From assembly GCA_023450335.1 (NCBI GenBank), contig JAEXHA010000116.1, forward strand, positions 1-23,582: a stretch of 23,582 nucleotides of DNA, written 5' to 3'. Of this stretch, positions 15,466 through 22,842 are shown piece after piece (position 1 is the stretch's first letter; the number at the start of each line of letters is the position of its first letter). The translations under genes and the position numbers were made by a program. This DNA comes from Actinomycetes bacterium (lineage in GTDB: Bacteria; Actinomycetota; Actinomycetes; Actinomycetales; Microbacteriaceae). The notes beneath the pieces were generated by a model. That model did no database searches. It was not told the DNA's origin and saw nothing but the letters and a program-made list of their open reading frames with translations.

Positions 15466-16079
15466 GCTCGCTCCTCATCCGGCCCGCCGTAGCGCGCGCG
15501 GGCCTGTTCCAGATCATCCCATGTATCCACATCGGCGGTCTCCTCGGCCGGGGCCGCGACCACCGCGATGGCGAGGTCCGCGAGCAGATCGCGCATCGAC
15601 GCGTCGGCGCCGTCAGACGGCAGCGCCGCCGCCGCGCGCCGCAGCACCGAGGTGCGGTAGGCGCCGGTCAGCCATTGCGGTCGTGAGGTCGGGTCGCCCA
15701 GGCAGACCCCGTCGACGTCGGCCGGCAGCAGCGGCAGGTCGCGCAGCACCCGGGCCACGGCGTCGCCGGCCCGCGGCAGGTCGCACGCCAGCAGCACGGT
15801 CCACTCCGGCTGTTCCGCGGCAGGCTCCAGGGCCCCCACCCCGGCCACCACGGCGGCGGCCGGCCCGGCGAACCGGGGATGTTCTCGCACCCACTGCACC
15901 GGGGTGCCCTCCGCGGCGTCCTCGGTGCCCGCGTCGCCCCCGACCACGACGGGCGCGCACCCGGCCACCGCGTCCAGCGCATGCTGGAGCAGCGACCGCC
16001 CGCCGACGTCGAGCCGCGGCTTGTCGCGGCCGCCCAGCCGCGTCGCACGGCCCCCGGCCAGCAGGATCGCCGCGGTCAT
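15462..16079 (-). CDS. mobA: Molybdenum cofactor guanylyltransferase
   Basis: 205 residues, usual MobA length. It attaches GMP from GTP to molybdopterin to give MGD, the form that NarG and the YdeP-like enzyme use. Seen: the nucleotide-binding start AAILLAGGRATRLGGRDKP (LAGGxxxRxGxxK pattern), GPAAAVVAGV, and the metal-binding LLACDLPRAG. The ATG at 16079 overlaps the moaC stop as ATGA; its stop overlaps the DUF6457 start. The related CTP-using MocA is the alternative, less likely given MGD enzymes nearby. Confidence 0.9.
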   Translation of the reverse strand: MTAAILLAGGRATRLGGRDKPRLDVGGRSLLQHALDAVAGCAPVVVGGDAGTEDAAEGTPVQWVREHPRFAGPAAAVVAGVGALEPAAEQPEWTVLLACDLPRAGDAVARVLRDLPLLPADVDGVCLGDPTSRPQWLTGAYRTSVLRRAAAALPSDGADASMRDLLADLAIAVVAAPAEETADVDTWDDLEQARARYGGPDEERA

Positions 16080-16546
16080 TCCGGGCGCACCCAGTCGCCG
16101 CTCTTGCCGCCGGTCTTCGCCGTGATGCGCACGCTTTCGATGGCGGTGGCCTTGTCCATGCCCTTGACCATGTCGACGACGGCCAGGCCTGTCACGGCCA
16201 CGGCGGTCAGCGCCTCCATCTCCACGCCGGTGCGGTCGGCGGTGCGCACGGTGGCCGAGATCTCGACCCCGGCGTCGACGATCTCGAGGTCGACGACGGC
16301 GCCGTGCACCCCGATCACGTGGGCCAGGGGCAGCAGGGCGGGGGTCTGCTTCGCCGCCTGGATGCCGGCGATCCGCGCCACGGCCAGCACATCACCCTTG
16401 GGCACGGTGCCGTCACGCAGCGCCGCCACCACGTCGGGGGCGCAGCGCACGAACCCGCGGGCCGTGGCCGAGCGCACAGTGGGCTGCTTGGCGGTGACAT
16501 CGACCATGCGGGCGTGGCCGGCGTCGTCGAGGTGGGTGAAGCTCAT
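16076..16546 (-). CDS. moaC: Cyclic pyranopterin monophosphate synthase
   Basis: 156 residues from ATG 16546, usual MoaC size; the frame is open to 16600 but that part lies within moeA and lacks homology. MoaC acts with MoaA to make cPMP from GTP. Seen: the AAKQTPALLPLAH block with the conserved His, MEALTAVAVTGLAVVDMVKG with the Glu, Asp and Lys of the active site, and the terminal AKTGGKSG. The usual LCHP reads LAHV here, a small departure. AAGGATG precedes the start, 4 bases after the moeA stop. MoaA is not in the window. Confidence 0.94.
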   Translation of the reverse strand: MSFTHLDDAGHARMVDVTAKQPTVRSATARGFVRCAPDVVAALRDGTVPKGDVLAVARIAGIQAAKQTPALLPLAHVIGVHGAVVDLEIVDAGVEISATVRTADRTGVEMEALTAVAVTGLAVVDMVKGMDKATAIESVRITAKTGGKSGDWVRPE

Positions 16547-16550
16547 GGGG

Positions 16551-17792
16551 TCATCCTTCCAACATCCAGACGTCGACCTGGTCGCCGGCAGCCACGGCAT
16601 CCACTTCGGCGGGTACGACGATGTACGCCTCGGCGAGGCCCAGTCCGCCGGCGCGGTGCGATCCCGACCCGCCGGCCGTCGCCGGGCCGGCCGTCCACCG
16701 CGCCGGGTCGCTGCGGTCGATCGCCGCGGGCAGGAACTGGCGGCGCCCCGGCGGTGTGCGCCAGGCGGTGGATGCCGGCAGGCGCAGCACCGGTCTCTGC
16801 AGCGCCTGGCGCCCCTGCATCGCCCACAGCGCCGGCCGCACGAAGACCTCGAACGACACGGCGGCGCTGACGGGGTTGCCCGGCAGGCCGAACATCAGCG
16901 CCCCCGAGTCGGCGACGCCGAACCCCTGCGGCTTGCCGGGCTGCATCGCGACCTTCGTGAACGTCATCGCGCCCGCCAGTTCGATCTTCACGACCTCGTA
17001 TGCGCCGGCGCTGACGCCGCCCGAGAAGATGACGGCGTCGACCGATTCGAGCACCTCGGCGAGGGTGTCGCGCAGCTGGCCACCCTCGTCGTCGACGCTC
17101 GCGCGGTGCACGACCTCGGCGCCGGCGGCAGTGGCCAGCCCTGCCAGCAGGACGCTGTTGGACTCGGGGATCTGCCCGCGCTGCAACGGCTGGCCCGGTG
17201 CGACCAGCTCGCTGCCGGTCGAGATCACCGCGACTCTGGGCCGCCGCGCGACCGTCACCTCGGCGACACCGGCAGCCGCCGCGGCCCCCAGCTGCCACGC
17301 ACCCAGCACGATGCCCGCCGGGAGCACTTCATCGCCGGTGCGGACGTCTTCGCCTGCTCTCCGGATGTGCGCGCCGACCGCGCGCGGCGCCCGCTGCACG
17401 GTGACGGTGCCGAGCGAGTCGGCCAGACCCCCGGCGGTGTCTTCGAACGGCACGATCGCATCGGCGTCGGCGGGCACCGGCGATCCGGTCATGATGCGCG
17501 CCGCCTGTCCCGGATTCAGGGGCGGGTCGTCGGCGGTGCCGGCCGGAAGATCGGCGACGACGGTCAGCTCGACGGCGGCCGCCTCGGCGGCATCCATCAC
17601 ATCGGCGAACCGCACCGCGAACCCGTCCATCGCCGAGTTGTCGAACACGGGCATGTCGACCGCCGCCCGCACCGGCGCGCGCAGGGTGCGCCCGGCGGCG
17701 TCGGCGACGGCCACCGTCTCGGTGCCCAGCAGGGGGGTGGATGCCAGGACGCGGCCGAGCTGGTCCTCGACGGCGACGGGGGCGGGCGTCAT
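16551..17792 (-). CDS. moeA: Molybdopterin molybdenumtransferase
   Basis: 413 residues, usual MoeA length. It inserts molybdate into adenylated molybdopterin. Seen: DNSAMDGFAVR near residue 50, MTGSPVPADADAIVPFE, STGSELVAPGQPL, SGGVSAGAYEVVK and MFGLPGNPVSAAVSFEVF, followed by the C-terminal beta domain. The ATG at 17792 overlaps the moeB stop (ATGA) and the gene ends 4 bases before moaC. The family's SxGxxD motif reads SAGAYE here, Glu for Asp. Confidence 0.95.
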   Translation of the reverse strand: MTPAPVAVEDQLGRVLASTPLLGTETVAVADAAGRTLRAPVRAAVDMPVFDNSAMDGFAVRFADVMDAAEAAAVELTVVADLPAGTADDPPLNPGQAARIMTGSPVPADADAIVPFEDTAGGLADSLGTVTVQRAPRAVGAHIRRAGEDVRTGDEVLPAGIVLGAWQLGAAAAAGVAEVTVARRPRVAVISTGSELVAPGQPLQRGQIPESNSVLLAGLATAAGAEVVHRASVDDEGGQLRDTLAEVLESVDAVIFSGGVSAGAYEVVKIELAGAMTFTKVAMQPGKPQGFGVADSGALMFGLPGNPVSAAVSFEVFVRPALWAMQGRQALQRPVLRLPASTAWRTPPGRRQFLPAAIDRSDPARWTAGPATAGGSGSHRAGGLGLAEAYIVVPAEVDAVAAGDQVDVWMLEG

Positions 17793-18898
17793 GACGCCCA
17801 GGCGGCCAGACCGCCGGCCAGCACCGACGCCTCCACGCCGCGGGACTGCAGCACCTCGGCCGCCCGCTGTGCGCGCACTCCGTGGGCGCAGATGACCACG
17901 ACGCGGTCGCCGTCGACCTGGCCGGGGTCGGCGAAGAAGTCGCCCAGCGGAATCAGCACCGAGTCGGCGACGATGCCCGTCGCGGTCTCGAACGGCTCGC
18001 GCACATCGAGCAGCGTGGCCCCGCCCGCCTGCGCGGCGAGCATCTCCTCGGCCGTCAGCTGCGGGATCTGCGGGGGCGTGGGCGACGAGGCGGGGGTCGA
18101 CGGTGCTGCGGTCATGGGCTCCATCCGAGGGTCGGCGGGGGTGAGGGGGATTTCGCGTTGCGTGCCGCGCAGGCTGTCGATGACGGCGATGCGGCCCAGC
18201 AGCGGCTCGCCGATGCCGGTGATCAGCTTGATGGCCTCGGTGGCCAGCATGCCGCCCGTCTGCAGGCAGAGGGCTCCGAGCACGCCCACGGCACTGCAGG
18301 AGGGCGGTTCGCCCACGGCGTCGGCCGGATACAGGTCACCCAGCCGCACCGGAGTGACACCGGCCGGCGGGGCCGACCAGAAGACCGTCACCTGCGCGTG
18401 GTATTCCTGCAGCACGCCCCACACCAGGGGGATGCCCAATGCCTCGCAGGCCGCGGCGACGTCGGTGCGCGTCGCGAAGGTGTCGCTGCCGTCGATGACC
18501 AGATCGGCGCCGTTCAGCAGCGCGGAGGCGTTGTGAGAGGACAGCCGTGTGCGCTGCGGGCGCACCACCGTCTCCGGGGACAGGTCGGCGGCGGCCCGCA
18601 CCGCCGAGTCGAGCTTGTCGGCGCCGATGTCGGCGTGGCGGTGCAGGATCTGTCGGTGCAGGTTCGTGACCTCGACCACGTCGTCGTCGATGACGGTCAA
18701 TGTGCCGACGCCGGCGGCGGCGAGGGCGAGGATGACGGGGCTGCCGAGTCCGCCCACGCCGATGACGGCCACGTGCGCGGCGGCCAGGCGTCGCTGGCCG
18801 ATCTCGCCGAACCCGGCCAGGGTCGCGTGCCGCAGCGTGCGGGCACGCTCGGCCGCCGACAGCGCGGAAATGGGCTCGACGAGCGGAGACAGGGGCAT
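17789..18898 (-). CDS. moeB: MoeB/MoeZ-type sulfur-carrier adenylyltransferase with C-terminal rhodanese
   Basis: 369 residues. Residues 20-250: ThiF/E1-like domain with GVGGLG (47-52), IDDDVVEVTNLHRQ and PSCSAVGVLGALC. Residues 280-369: rhodanese domain with active-site loop ICAHGVRAQRA, C337. The fusion resembles mycobacterial MoeZ and eukaryotic MOCS3: it adenylates the C-terminal glycine of MoaD and also brings the sulfur. It may serve other carriers (ThiS, CysO) too. Start at 18898: a TACGCT box lies 6 bases upstream and no Shine-Dalgarno is seen, so the transcript is probably leaderless; an ATG at 18943 would precede that promoter. First gene of the six-gene Moco operon. Confidence 0.92.
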   Translation of the reverse strand: MPLSPLVEPISALSAAERARTLRHATLAGFGEIGQRRLAAAHVAVIGVGGLGSPVILALAAAGVGTLTVIDDDVVEVTNLHRQILHRHADIGADKLDSAVRAAADLSPETVVRPQRTRLSSHNASALLNGADLVIDGSDTFATRTDVAAACEALGIPLVWGVLQEYHAQVTVFWSAPPAGVTPVRLGDLYPADAVGEPPSCSAVGVLGALCLQTGGMLATEAIKLITGIGEPLLGRIAVIDSLRGTQREIPLTPADPRMEPMTAAPSTPASSPTPPQIPQLTAEEMLAAQAGGATLLDVREPFETATGIVADSVLIPLGDFFADPGQVDGDRVVVICAHGVRAQRAAEVLQSRGVEASVLAGGLAAWAS

Positions 18899-18910
18899 GT
18901 GCCCAGCGTA
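18896..18910 (-). promoter_or_regulatory. -10 box and leaderless start of moeB
   Basis: On the minus strand TACGCT (18910-18905) is followed by GGGCAC and the ATG at 18898, a 6-base gap. Confidence 0.5.
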
Positions 18911-18943
18911 ATCGCGGCCGCCGGTGACGGCGCCGGCCGGCAC

Positions 18944-18998
18944 CGGGAATTACCGCGCGTGGCCACACCCCGTCATCCGCAGATGCGGAATAATTCCG
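18944..18998. promoter_or_regulatory. Candidate operators between moeB and the HTH-Mop gene
   Basis: CGGAATAATTCCG (18986-18998) is a perfect 13-base palindrome. It overlaps CCGCAGATGCGG (18977-18988), a second perfect palindrome. A near copy, CGGGAATTACCG (18944-18955), is palindromic except for one pair and lies nearer moeB. The two AT-centred sites are about 42 bases apart, roughly four helical turns. They are good candidates for binding by the HTH-Mop protein, which is encoded next to them. Confidence 0.45.
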
Positions 18999-19021
18999 GG
19001 CGTACAGACGCAACCGCGGTG

Positions 19022-19037
19022 TAGCGTGGGGTCCATG
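19022..19037 (+). promoter_or_regulatory. -10 box and near-leaderless start of the HTH-Mop gene
   Basis: TAGCGT (19022-19027) is 7 bases before the ATG at 19035. The matching -35 position (about 18999-19004) directly abuts the palindrome ending at 18998, so a bound regulator would affect it. No clear -35 consensus. Confidence 0.45.
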
Positions 19038-19427
19038 CAGAGCTTCCGCGTCGCCCAGGCGGCCCAGCTGCTCGGGGTCAGCGACGACACCGTGCGTCGG
19101 CTGATCGACCGCGGCGAGCTGCCGACCACCCGCGAGACGCCGGCGACCATCCCGGGCGATGCGCTCGCCGCCTACGCGCTCGCAGCGCGGCGGGCCGCCA
19201 CCGACCCGACCGACGTGCTCTCCAGCGCCCGCAACCGCTTCGTGGGGCTCGTGACCCGCGTGCAGGTCGAGGGCGTCATGGCACAGGTCGATATTCAGGC
19301 GGGCCCGCATCGTGTGGTGTCACTGCTGTCGGCCGAGGCGGTCCGCGACCTCGGCCTCGAGCCCGGTTCGCTGGCCGTCGCCGTCATCAAGGCGACGAAT
19401 GTCGTCATCGAGACACCCGGAGACTGA
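19035..19427 (+). CDS. HTH-Mop (ModE-like) molybdate-responsive regulator
   Basis: 130 residues. Residues 3-50: excisionase/MerR-type winged helix, VAQAAQLLGVSDDTVRRLID followed by RGELPTTR. Residues 66-128: a Mop/TOBE molybdate-binding domain, NRFVGLVTRVQVEGVMAQV to the end. One Mop domain rather than the two of E. coli ModE; a dimer or higher oligomer is expected. It probably senses molybdate and regulates modABC and, across the shared promoter region, the moe/moa operon (inference). The start fits the TAGCGT box 7 bases upstream. Stop is 3 bases before modA, so it heads the mod operon. A molybdate storage role for the Mop domain is the alternative. Confidence 0.85.
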   Translation: MQSFRVAQAAQLLGVSDDTVRRLIDRGELPTTRETPATIPGDALAAYALAARRAATDPTDVLSSARNRFVGLVTRVQVEGVMAQVDIQAGPHRVVSLLSAEAVRDLGLEPGSLAVAVIKATNVVIETPGD

Positions 19428-19430
19428 GCC

Positions 19431-20222
19431 ATGCGTCGCACGATTCCCGCGACGGCGCTGGTCGCCGTGACCGTGCTGCTGGGCGGCTGCGCGGGCGGCG
19501 GGGCGGTACCCGGCGCGGGGACGGCGCCACTGCGGAGTGCCGGAGAGCCGGCCGGCCGCGTCGCCGTGTCGGCGGCGGCGTCGCTGGCAGCGGCGTTCGA
19601 CGAGATCGCCGACGCGTTCACCGCCGAGCACCCGGGCGTGCAGATCGTGCCCAGCTACGACGGTTCGTCGACGTTGGCGACCCAGATCATCGAGGGGGCG
19701 CCGGTGGATGTCTTCGCCTCGGCCGACGAGGCCAACATGCAGAAAGTGGTGGATGCCGGCCTTGCCACCCACCCGCAGCTGCTGGCCACCAACACACTGA
19801 GCCTGGTCGTGCCGACCGGCAATCCGGGCCGGGTCGCCGGCATCGAGGCGCTGGCGGACGAGGCACTGACCGTCGTGCTGTGCGCACCCGAGGTGCCGTG
19901 CGGGGCAGCGTCGGACGGCGTGCTGAGAGCGGCCGGTGTCACCGCCGCGGTCGACAGCTTCGAGCAGAACGTGACGGCTGTTCTGACGAAGGTCGCCGCC
20001 GGCGAGGCCGATGCGGGGCTTGTCTATGTGACCGACGCGGCACTGGCCGCCGAGCAGATCGAGGCCATCCCGGTCGCCGCCGCCGACGCCATCGTCAACC
20101 GCTACCCTGTGGTTGTGCTCGACGACGCGCCCCATGCCGCCGCCGCCGAGGCGTTCGTCGCATTCGTGCGCGGCCCGGCCGGGCAGGCCGTGCTGGCCGA
20201 CCACGGGTTCGGCATCCCGTGA
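19431..20222 (+). CDS. modA: Molybdate ABC transporter substrate-binding lipoprotein
   Basis: 263 residues. N-terminal lipoprotein signal MRRTIPATALVAVTVLLGGC with the lipidated Cys at 20, so it is anchored to the outer face of the membrane. Seen: VSAAASLAAAFDEIADAF, the usual ModA anion-binding start, then SYDGSSTLATQI and GAPVDVFASADEANM; later a DAGLVYVTDAAL block. It binds molybdate (and probably tungstate) and delivers it to ModB. GGAGA precedes the ATG. The stop overlaps the modB start as GTGA. Confidence 0.95.
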   Translation: MRRTIPATALVAVTVLLGGCAGGGAVPGAGTAPLRSAGEPAGRVAVSAAASLAAAFDEIADAFTAEHPGVQIVPSYDGSSTLATQIIEGAPVDVFASADEANMQKVVDAGLATHPQLLATNTLSLVVPTGNPGRVAGIEALADEALTVVLCAPEVPCGAASDGVLRAAGVTAAVDSFEQNVTAVLTKVAAGEADAGLVYVTDAALAAEQIEAIPVAAADAIVNRYPVVVLDDAPHAAAAEAFVAFVRGPAGQAVLADHGFGIP

Positions 20223-21031
20223 GCGGTGCGGATCGCGATGCGCGCGGGTTCGTCCCGCCGGTGCTCGTGGTCCCCGCGCTCATCGGCATCGCCCTGCTCG
20301 TCGTGCCGCTGGCTGCGCTGATCGGCCGCGTCGACGGGGCGACGCTGTGGGCCGACATCACCTCGCATGAGGCGCTGTCGGCGCTGGGACTGTCGCTGCG
20401 TACGGCGCTGATCGCCACGGCGCTGTGCCTGCTGCTCGGCGTGCCGCTCGCTGTGCTGATCGCCCGGGCCGGCGCGCGCACCGCGGCGCTGCTGCGGGCC
20501 GTCGTCACGGTACCGCTCGTGCTGCCGCCGATGGTCGGCGGCGTGGCGCTGCTGTTCCTGTTCGGCCGCACCGGCTGGCTCGGGCCCGCGCTGGCGCAAT
20601 GGGGCATGCAGATCCCCTTCACGACGACGGCGGTCGTGCTCGCGCAGGTCTTCGTCGCCCTCCCGTTCCTCGTCCTCGCCCTTGAGGGGTCGCTGCGTGC
20701 GATCGGGGTGGGCTACGAGGCAGCGGCCGCCGCGCTGGGCGCGGGCCGGTGGACGATTCTGTGGCGCGTCACGCTGCCGCTGGCTGCACCGGGCCTGGTC
20801 GCCGGCACCGTGCTGTGCTTCGCGCGTGCCGTCGGCGAGTTCGGGGCGACGGCGCTGTTCGCCGGCAACGCCCCCGGCACGACCCGCACGATGCCGCTGG
20901 CGATCTACACCGCCTTCAACGGCGCCGGCGTCACGCAGGGCACGGCGGTGGCCCTGGCCCTGCTGCTGCTGTTCACCGCCGTCGGCGTGCTGCTGCTGGT
21001 GCGGGCGTGGCGACCGGGAGCGATGCGATGA
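20219..21031 (+). CDS. modB: Molybdate ABC transporter permease
   Basis: 270 residues from GTG 20219, with 5-6 membrane helices. Seen: the permease signature loop around residues 167-188 (EAAAAALGAGRWTILWRVTLP) that contacts the ATPase, VTVPLVLPPMVGGVALL, and FARAVGEFGATALFAGN. It forms the membrane channel for molybdate. The start is chosen because the GTG overlaps the modA stop (GTGA) and gives a short cytoplasmic N-terminus; the frame stays open upstream only within modA. Its stop overlaps the modC ATG as ATGA. Confidence 0.95.
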   Translation: MSGADRDARGFVPPVLVVPALIGIALLVVPLAALIGRVDGATLWADITSHEALSALGLSLRTALIATALCLLLGVPLAVLIARAGARTAALLRAVVTVPLVLPPMVGGVALLFLFGRTGWLGPALAQWGMQIPFTTTAVVLAQVFVALPFLVLALEGSLRAIGVGYEAAAAALGAGRWTILWRVTLPLAAPGLVAGTVLCFARAVGEFGATALFAGNAPGTTRTMPLAIYTAFNGAGVTQGTAVALALLLLFTAVGVLLLVRAWRPGAMR

Positions 21032-22170
21032 CCGCCGCCGGCTCCGCACACCTCGACGCGCACGTCGTCGTGCGTCGCGCGCGCGGCTTCGCCGTGGATG
21101 CCGTGCTGGCGGCCGCCGCGGGGGAGATGATCGCGGTCATGGGGCCCAGCGGGGCCGGCAAGTCCACGCTGCTGTCGGCGATCGCCGGCTTCACCCGGCT
21201 GACCGACGGCTACGTCAGTGTGGCGGGGCGGGTCGTCTCGGGCCGGCGCCCGGTCACCGCGGCAGGTGCCCGCCGGCGGAAGGCCCGCGTGGCGCCCGAT
21301 CGCCGCGGCGTCGTGCTGCTCGGGCAGGAGCCGCGGCTGTTTCCGCACATGACCGCACGCGACAACGTCGCCTTCGCACTGCGCGCGCAGGGTACGGACC
21401 GTAAGCACGCCGCGGGGCAGGCCGACGAACTGCTGTGGCGTGTCGGGCTGCCGGGTCTGGGCGCACAGCGGCCCGGTGCGCTCTCGGGCGGTCAGCAGCA
21501 GCGCGTGGCCCTCGCCCGCGCGCTGGCGGCCGCACCGGACCTGCTGCTGCTGGACGAGCCGCTGACCTCGCTCGATCCCGTGACCGCCGACGGCATCCGC
21601 ACGGTCATCGCCGAGCTGCGCGCCGGCATCACGACGGTCCTGGTCACCCACGATGCCGTCGACGCGGCGGCGCTGGCCGCACGCGTGCTCGTGCTCGAAG
21701 ACGGCCACCTCACCCAGGACGCGCCCGTGCGTGAGGTGTTCGCCCACCCCGCCACCGCGTTCGCGGCAGGCCTGGCCGGACTCAACCGCCTCGTCGGCCG
21801 GGCCGTCGGCGGACGGTGGACCGGCGGCGAGGCCGGGCCGGTGCTGGTCGGCAGCGCCCCGGCATCCCTCAGCGACGGCGACGAGGTCGCGGCGGTCTTC
21901 CGACCCGCAGCTGTGTCAGTCAGTCGCGCGGCCGAGCAGACCTGGACGGCGGCCCTGCGGCTCGAACGAGATCGCCCGACGGCCCCGGGGGAATGGCTCA
22001 CCCGGGTGGCCCGTCTGGAGCAGAGCCCGTCGGGCGTGCGCGTGCACACGGCGGAGCCGACGGTCGTGGCCGAGGTACCGGTCGACGACGTCGCGGCGTT
22101 GGGCCTGGCGCCGGGATTGCCGGTGCGTCTGCGCGTGCCGGACACCGAGGTGCGCCTCGTGCCTCTGTGA
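21028..22170 (+). CDS. modC: Molybdate ABC transporter ATP-binding protein
   Basis: 380 residues. Seen: Walker A GPSGAGKST (39-47), Q-loop Q100, signature LSGGQQQR (152-159), Walker B DLLLLDEP (171-178), H-loop H208, and a C-terminal regulatory part (about 260-380) that resembles TOBE/Mop. It powers molybdate import. The ATG at 21028 overlaps modB as ATGA; the frame upstream is open only as shadow within modB. The C-terminal domain may sense molybdate and stop transport when the cell is replete, as in some ModC proteins (inference). Confidence 0.94.
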   Translation: MTAAGSAHLDAHVVVRRARGFAVDAVLAAAAGEMIAVMGPSGAGKSTLLSAIAGFTRLTDGYVSVAGRVVSGRRPVTAAGARRRKARVAPDRRGVVLLGQEPRLFPHMTARDNVAFALRAQGTDRKHAAGQADELLWRVGLPGLGAQRPGALSGGQQQRVALARALAAAPDLLLLDEPLTSLDPVTADGIRTVIAELRAGITTVLVTHDAVDAAALAARVLVLEDGHLTQDAPVREVFAHPATAFAAGLAGLNRLVGRAVGGRWTGGEAGPVLVGSAPASLSDGDEVAAVFRPAAVSVSRAAEQTWTAALRLERDRPTAPGEWLTRVARLEQSPSGVRVHTAEPTVVAEVPVDDVAALGLAPGLPVRLRVPDTEVRLVPL

Positions 22171-22208
22171 TCCGGGGCGTCCGGTCCGGCGGGCCCGGTG
22201 CGCGGTGT

Positions 22209-22223
22209 CAAGATGGACGGATG
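22209..22223 (+). promoter_or_regulatory. Possible -10 box and leaderless start of the GNAT gene
   Basis: CAAGAT (22209-22214), a poor TANNNT match, lies 6 bases before the ATG at 22221. No good Shine-Dalgarno. The spacing is the same as upstream of three other genes in the window. Confidence 0.35.
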
Positions 22224-22823
22224 CCCCACATCCGTCCGTTCCGCGCCGGCGATGAGCCCGCGCTCGCCGAGATCTGCCTGCGCACCGGTGACGAAGGCGG
22301 CGATGCCACCGGTGTGCTCGCCGACGACGATCTGTGGGCCGAGGTGTTCGTGCTGCCGTACGTCGCCCGCCACCCCGAGACCGCGTTCGTCGTCCAATCC
22401 GACGACGGCCGTGTCGTCGGATACATCGTCGGCGTGCCCGACACCCGGGCCTTCGAAGACTGGTTCCACGACGTGTGGTGGCCGCGGTTCGCCGACCGCT
22501 GGCCCGAACCCGACGAGGAGCGCAGCCGACAGGACGGGATCCTGCGTTACGCCTACGGCCGGCGCGCGGGCGCCGAGCCGTACGGTGACGAGTACCCCGC
22601 CCACCTGCACATCGACCTGCTCCCCGAGGTGCAGGGCCTGGGATGGGGTGGCCGGCTGATCGCGACGCTCACCGGCGCGCTGCGCGCGCGCGGCGTCACC
22701 GGCGTGCACCTGGCAGCCTCGCTCGGCAACACGCGTGCCCTCGCGTACTACCCGCGGGTCGGCTTCACCCCGCTGCCATCGCACCCCGGCGTTCAGGCCT
22801 TCGGCATGTCGCTCACCGACTGA
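22221..22823 (+). CDS. GNAT-family N-acetyltransferase (O-GlcNAcase C-domain-like)
   Basis: 200 residues, one GNAT domain, cytoplasmic. Seen: the N-terminal IRPFRAGDEPALAEICLRTG, HLHIDLLPEVQGLGWGGRLI with the acetyl-CoA-binding QGLGWG loop, and the closing LGNTRALAYYPRVGF. The ICLRTGDEGGDATG start and the WWPRF segment resemble bacterial homologues of the acetyltransferase-like domain of human O-GlcNAcase. Substrate unknown. Separate from the mod operon by 50 bases with its own promoter-like box; no visible link to nitrogen or Mo metabolism. Confidence 0.85.
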   Translation: MPHIRPFRAGDEPALAEICLRTGDEGGDATGVLADDDLWAEVFVLPYVARHPETAFVVQSDDGRVVGYIVGVPDTRAFEDWFHDVWWPRFADRWPEPDEERSRQDGILRYAYGRRAGAEPYGDEYPAHLHIDLLPEVQGLGWGGRLIATLTGALRARGVTGVHLAASLGNTRALAYYPRVGFTPLPSHPGVQAFGMSLTD

Positions 22824-22842
22824 GCGTTCGGCTCGCGCTCAG
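22820..22842. terminator. Bidirectional terminator spanning both convergent stop codons
   Basis: CTGAGCG (22820-22826) and CGCTCAG (22836-22842) form a perfect 7-bp stem with a 9-base loop. The GNAT stop TGA (22821-22823) is in one arm and the cydC stop (22839-22841, minus strand) is in the other, so the hairpin serves both genes symmetrically. Confidence 0.55.
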
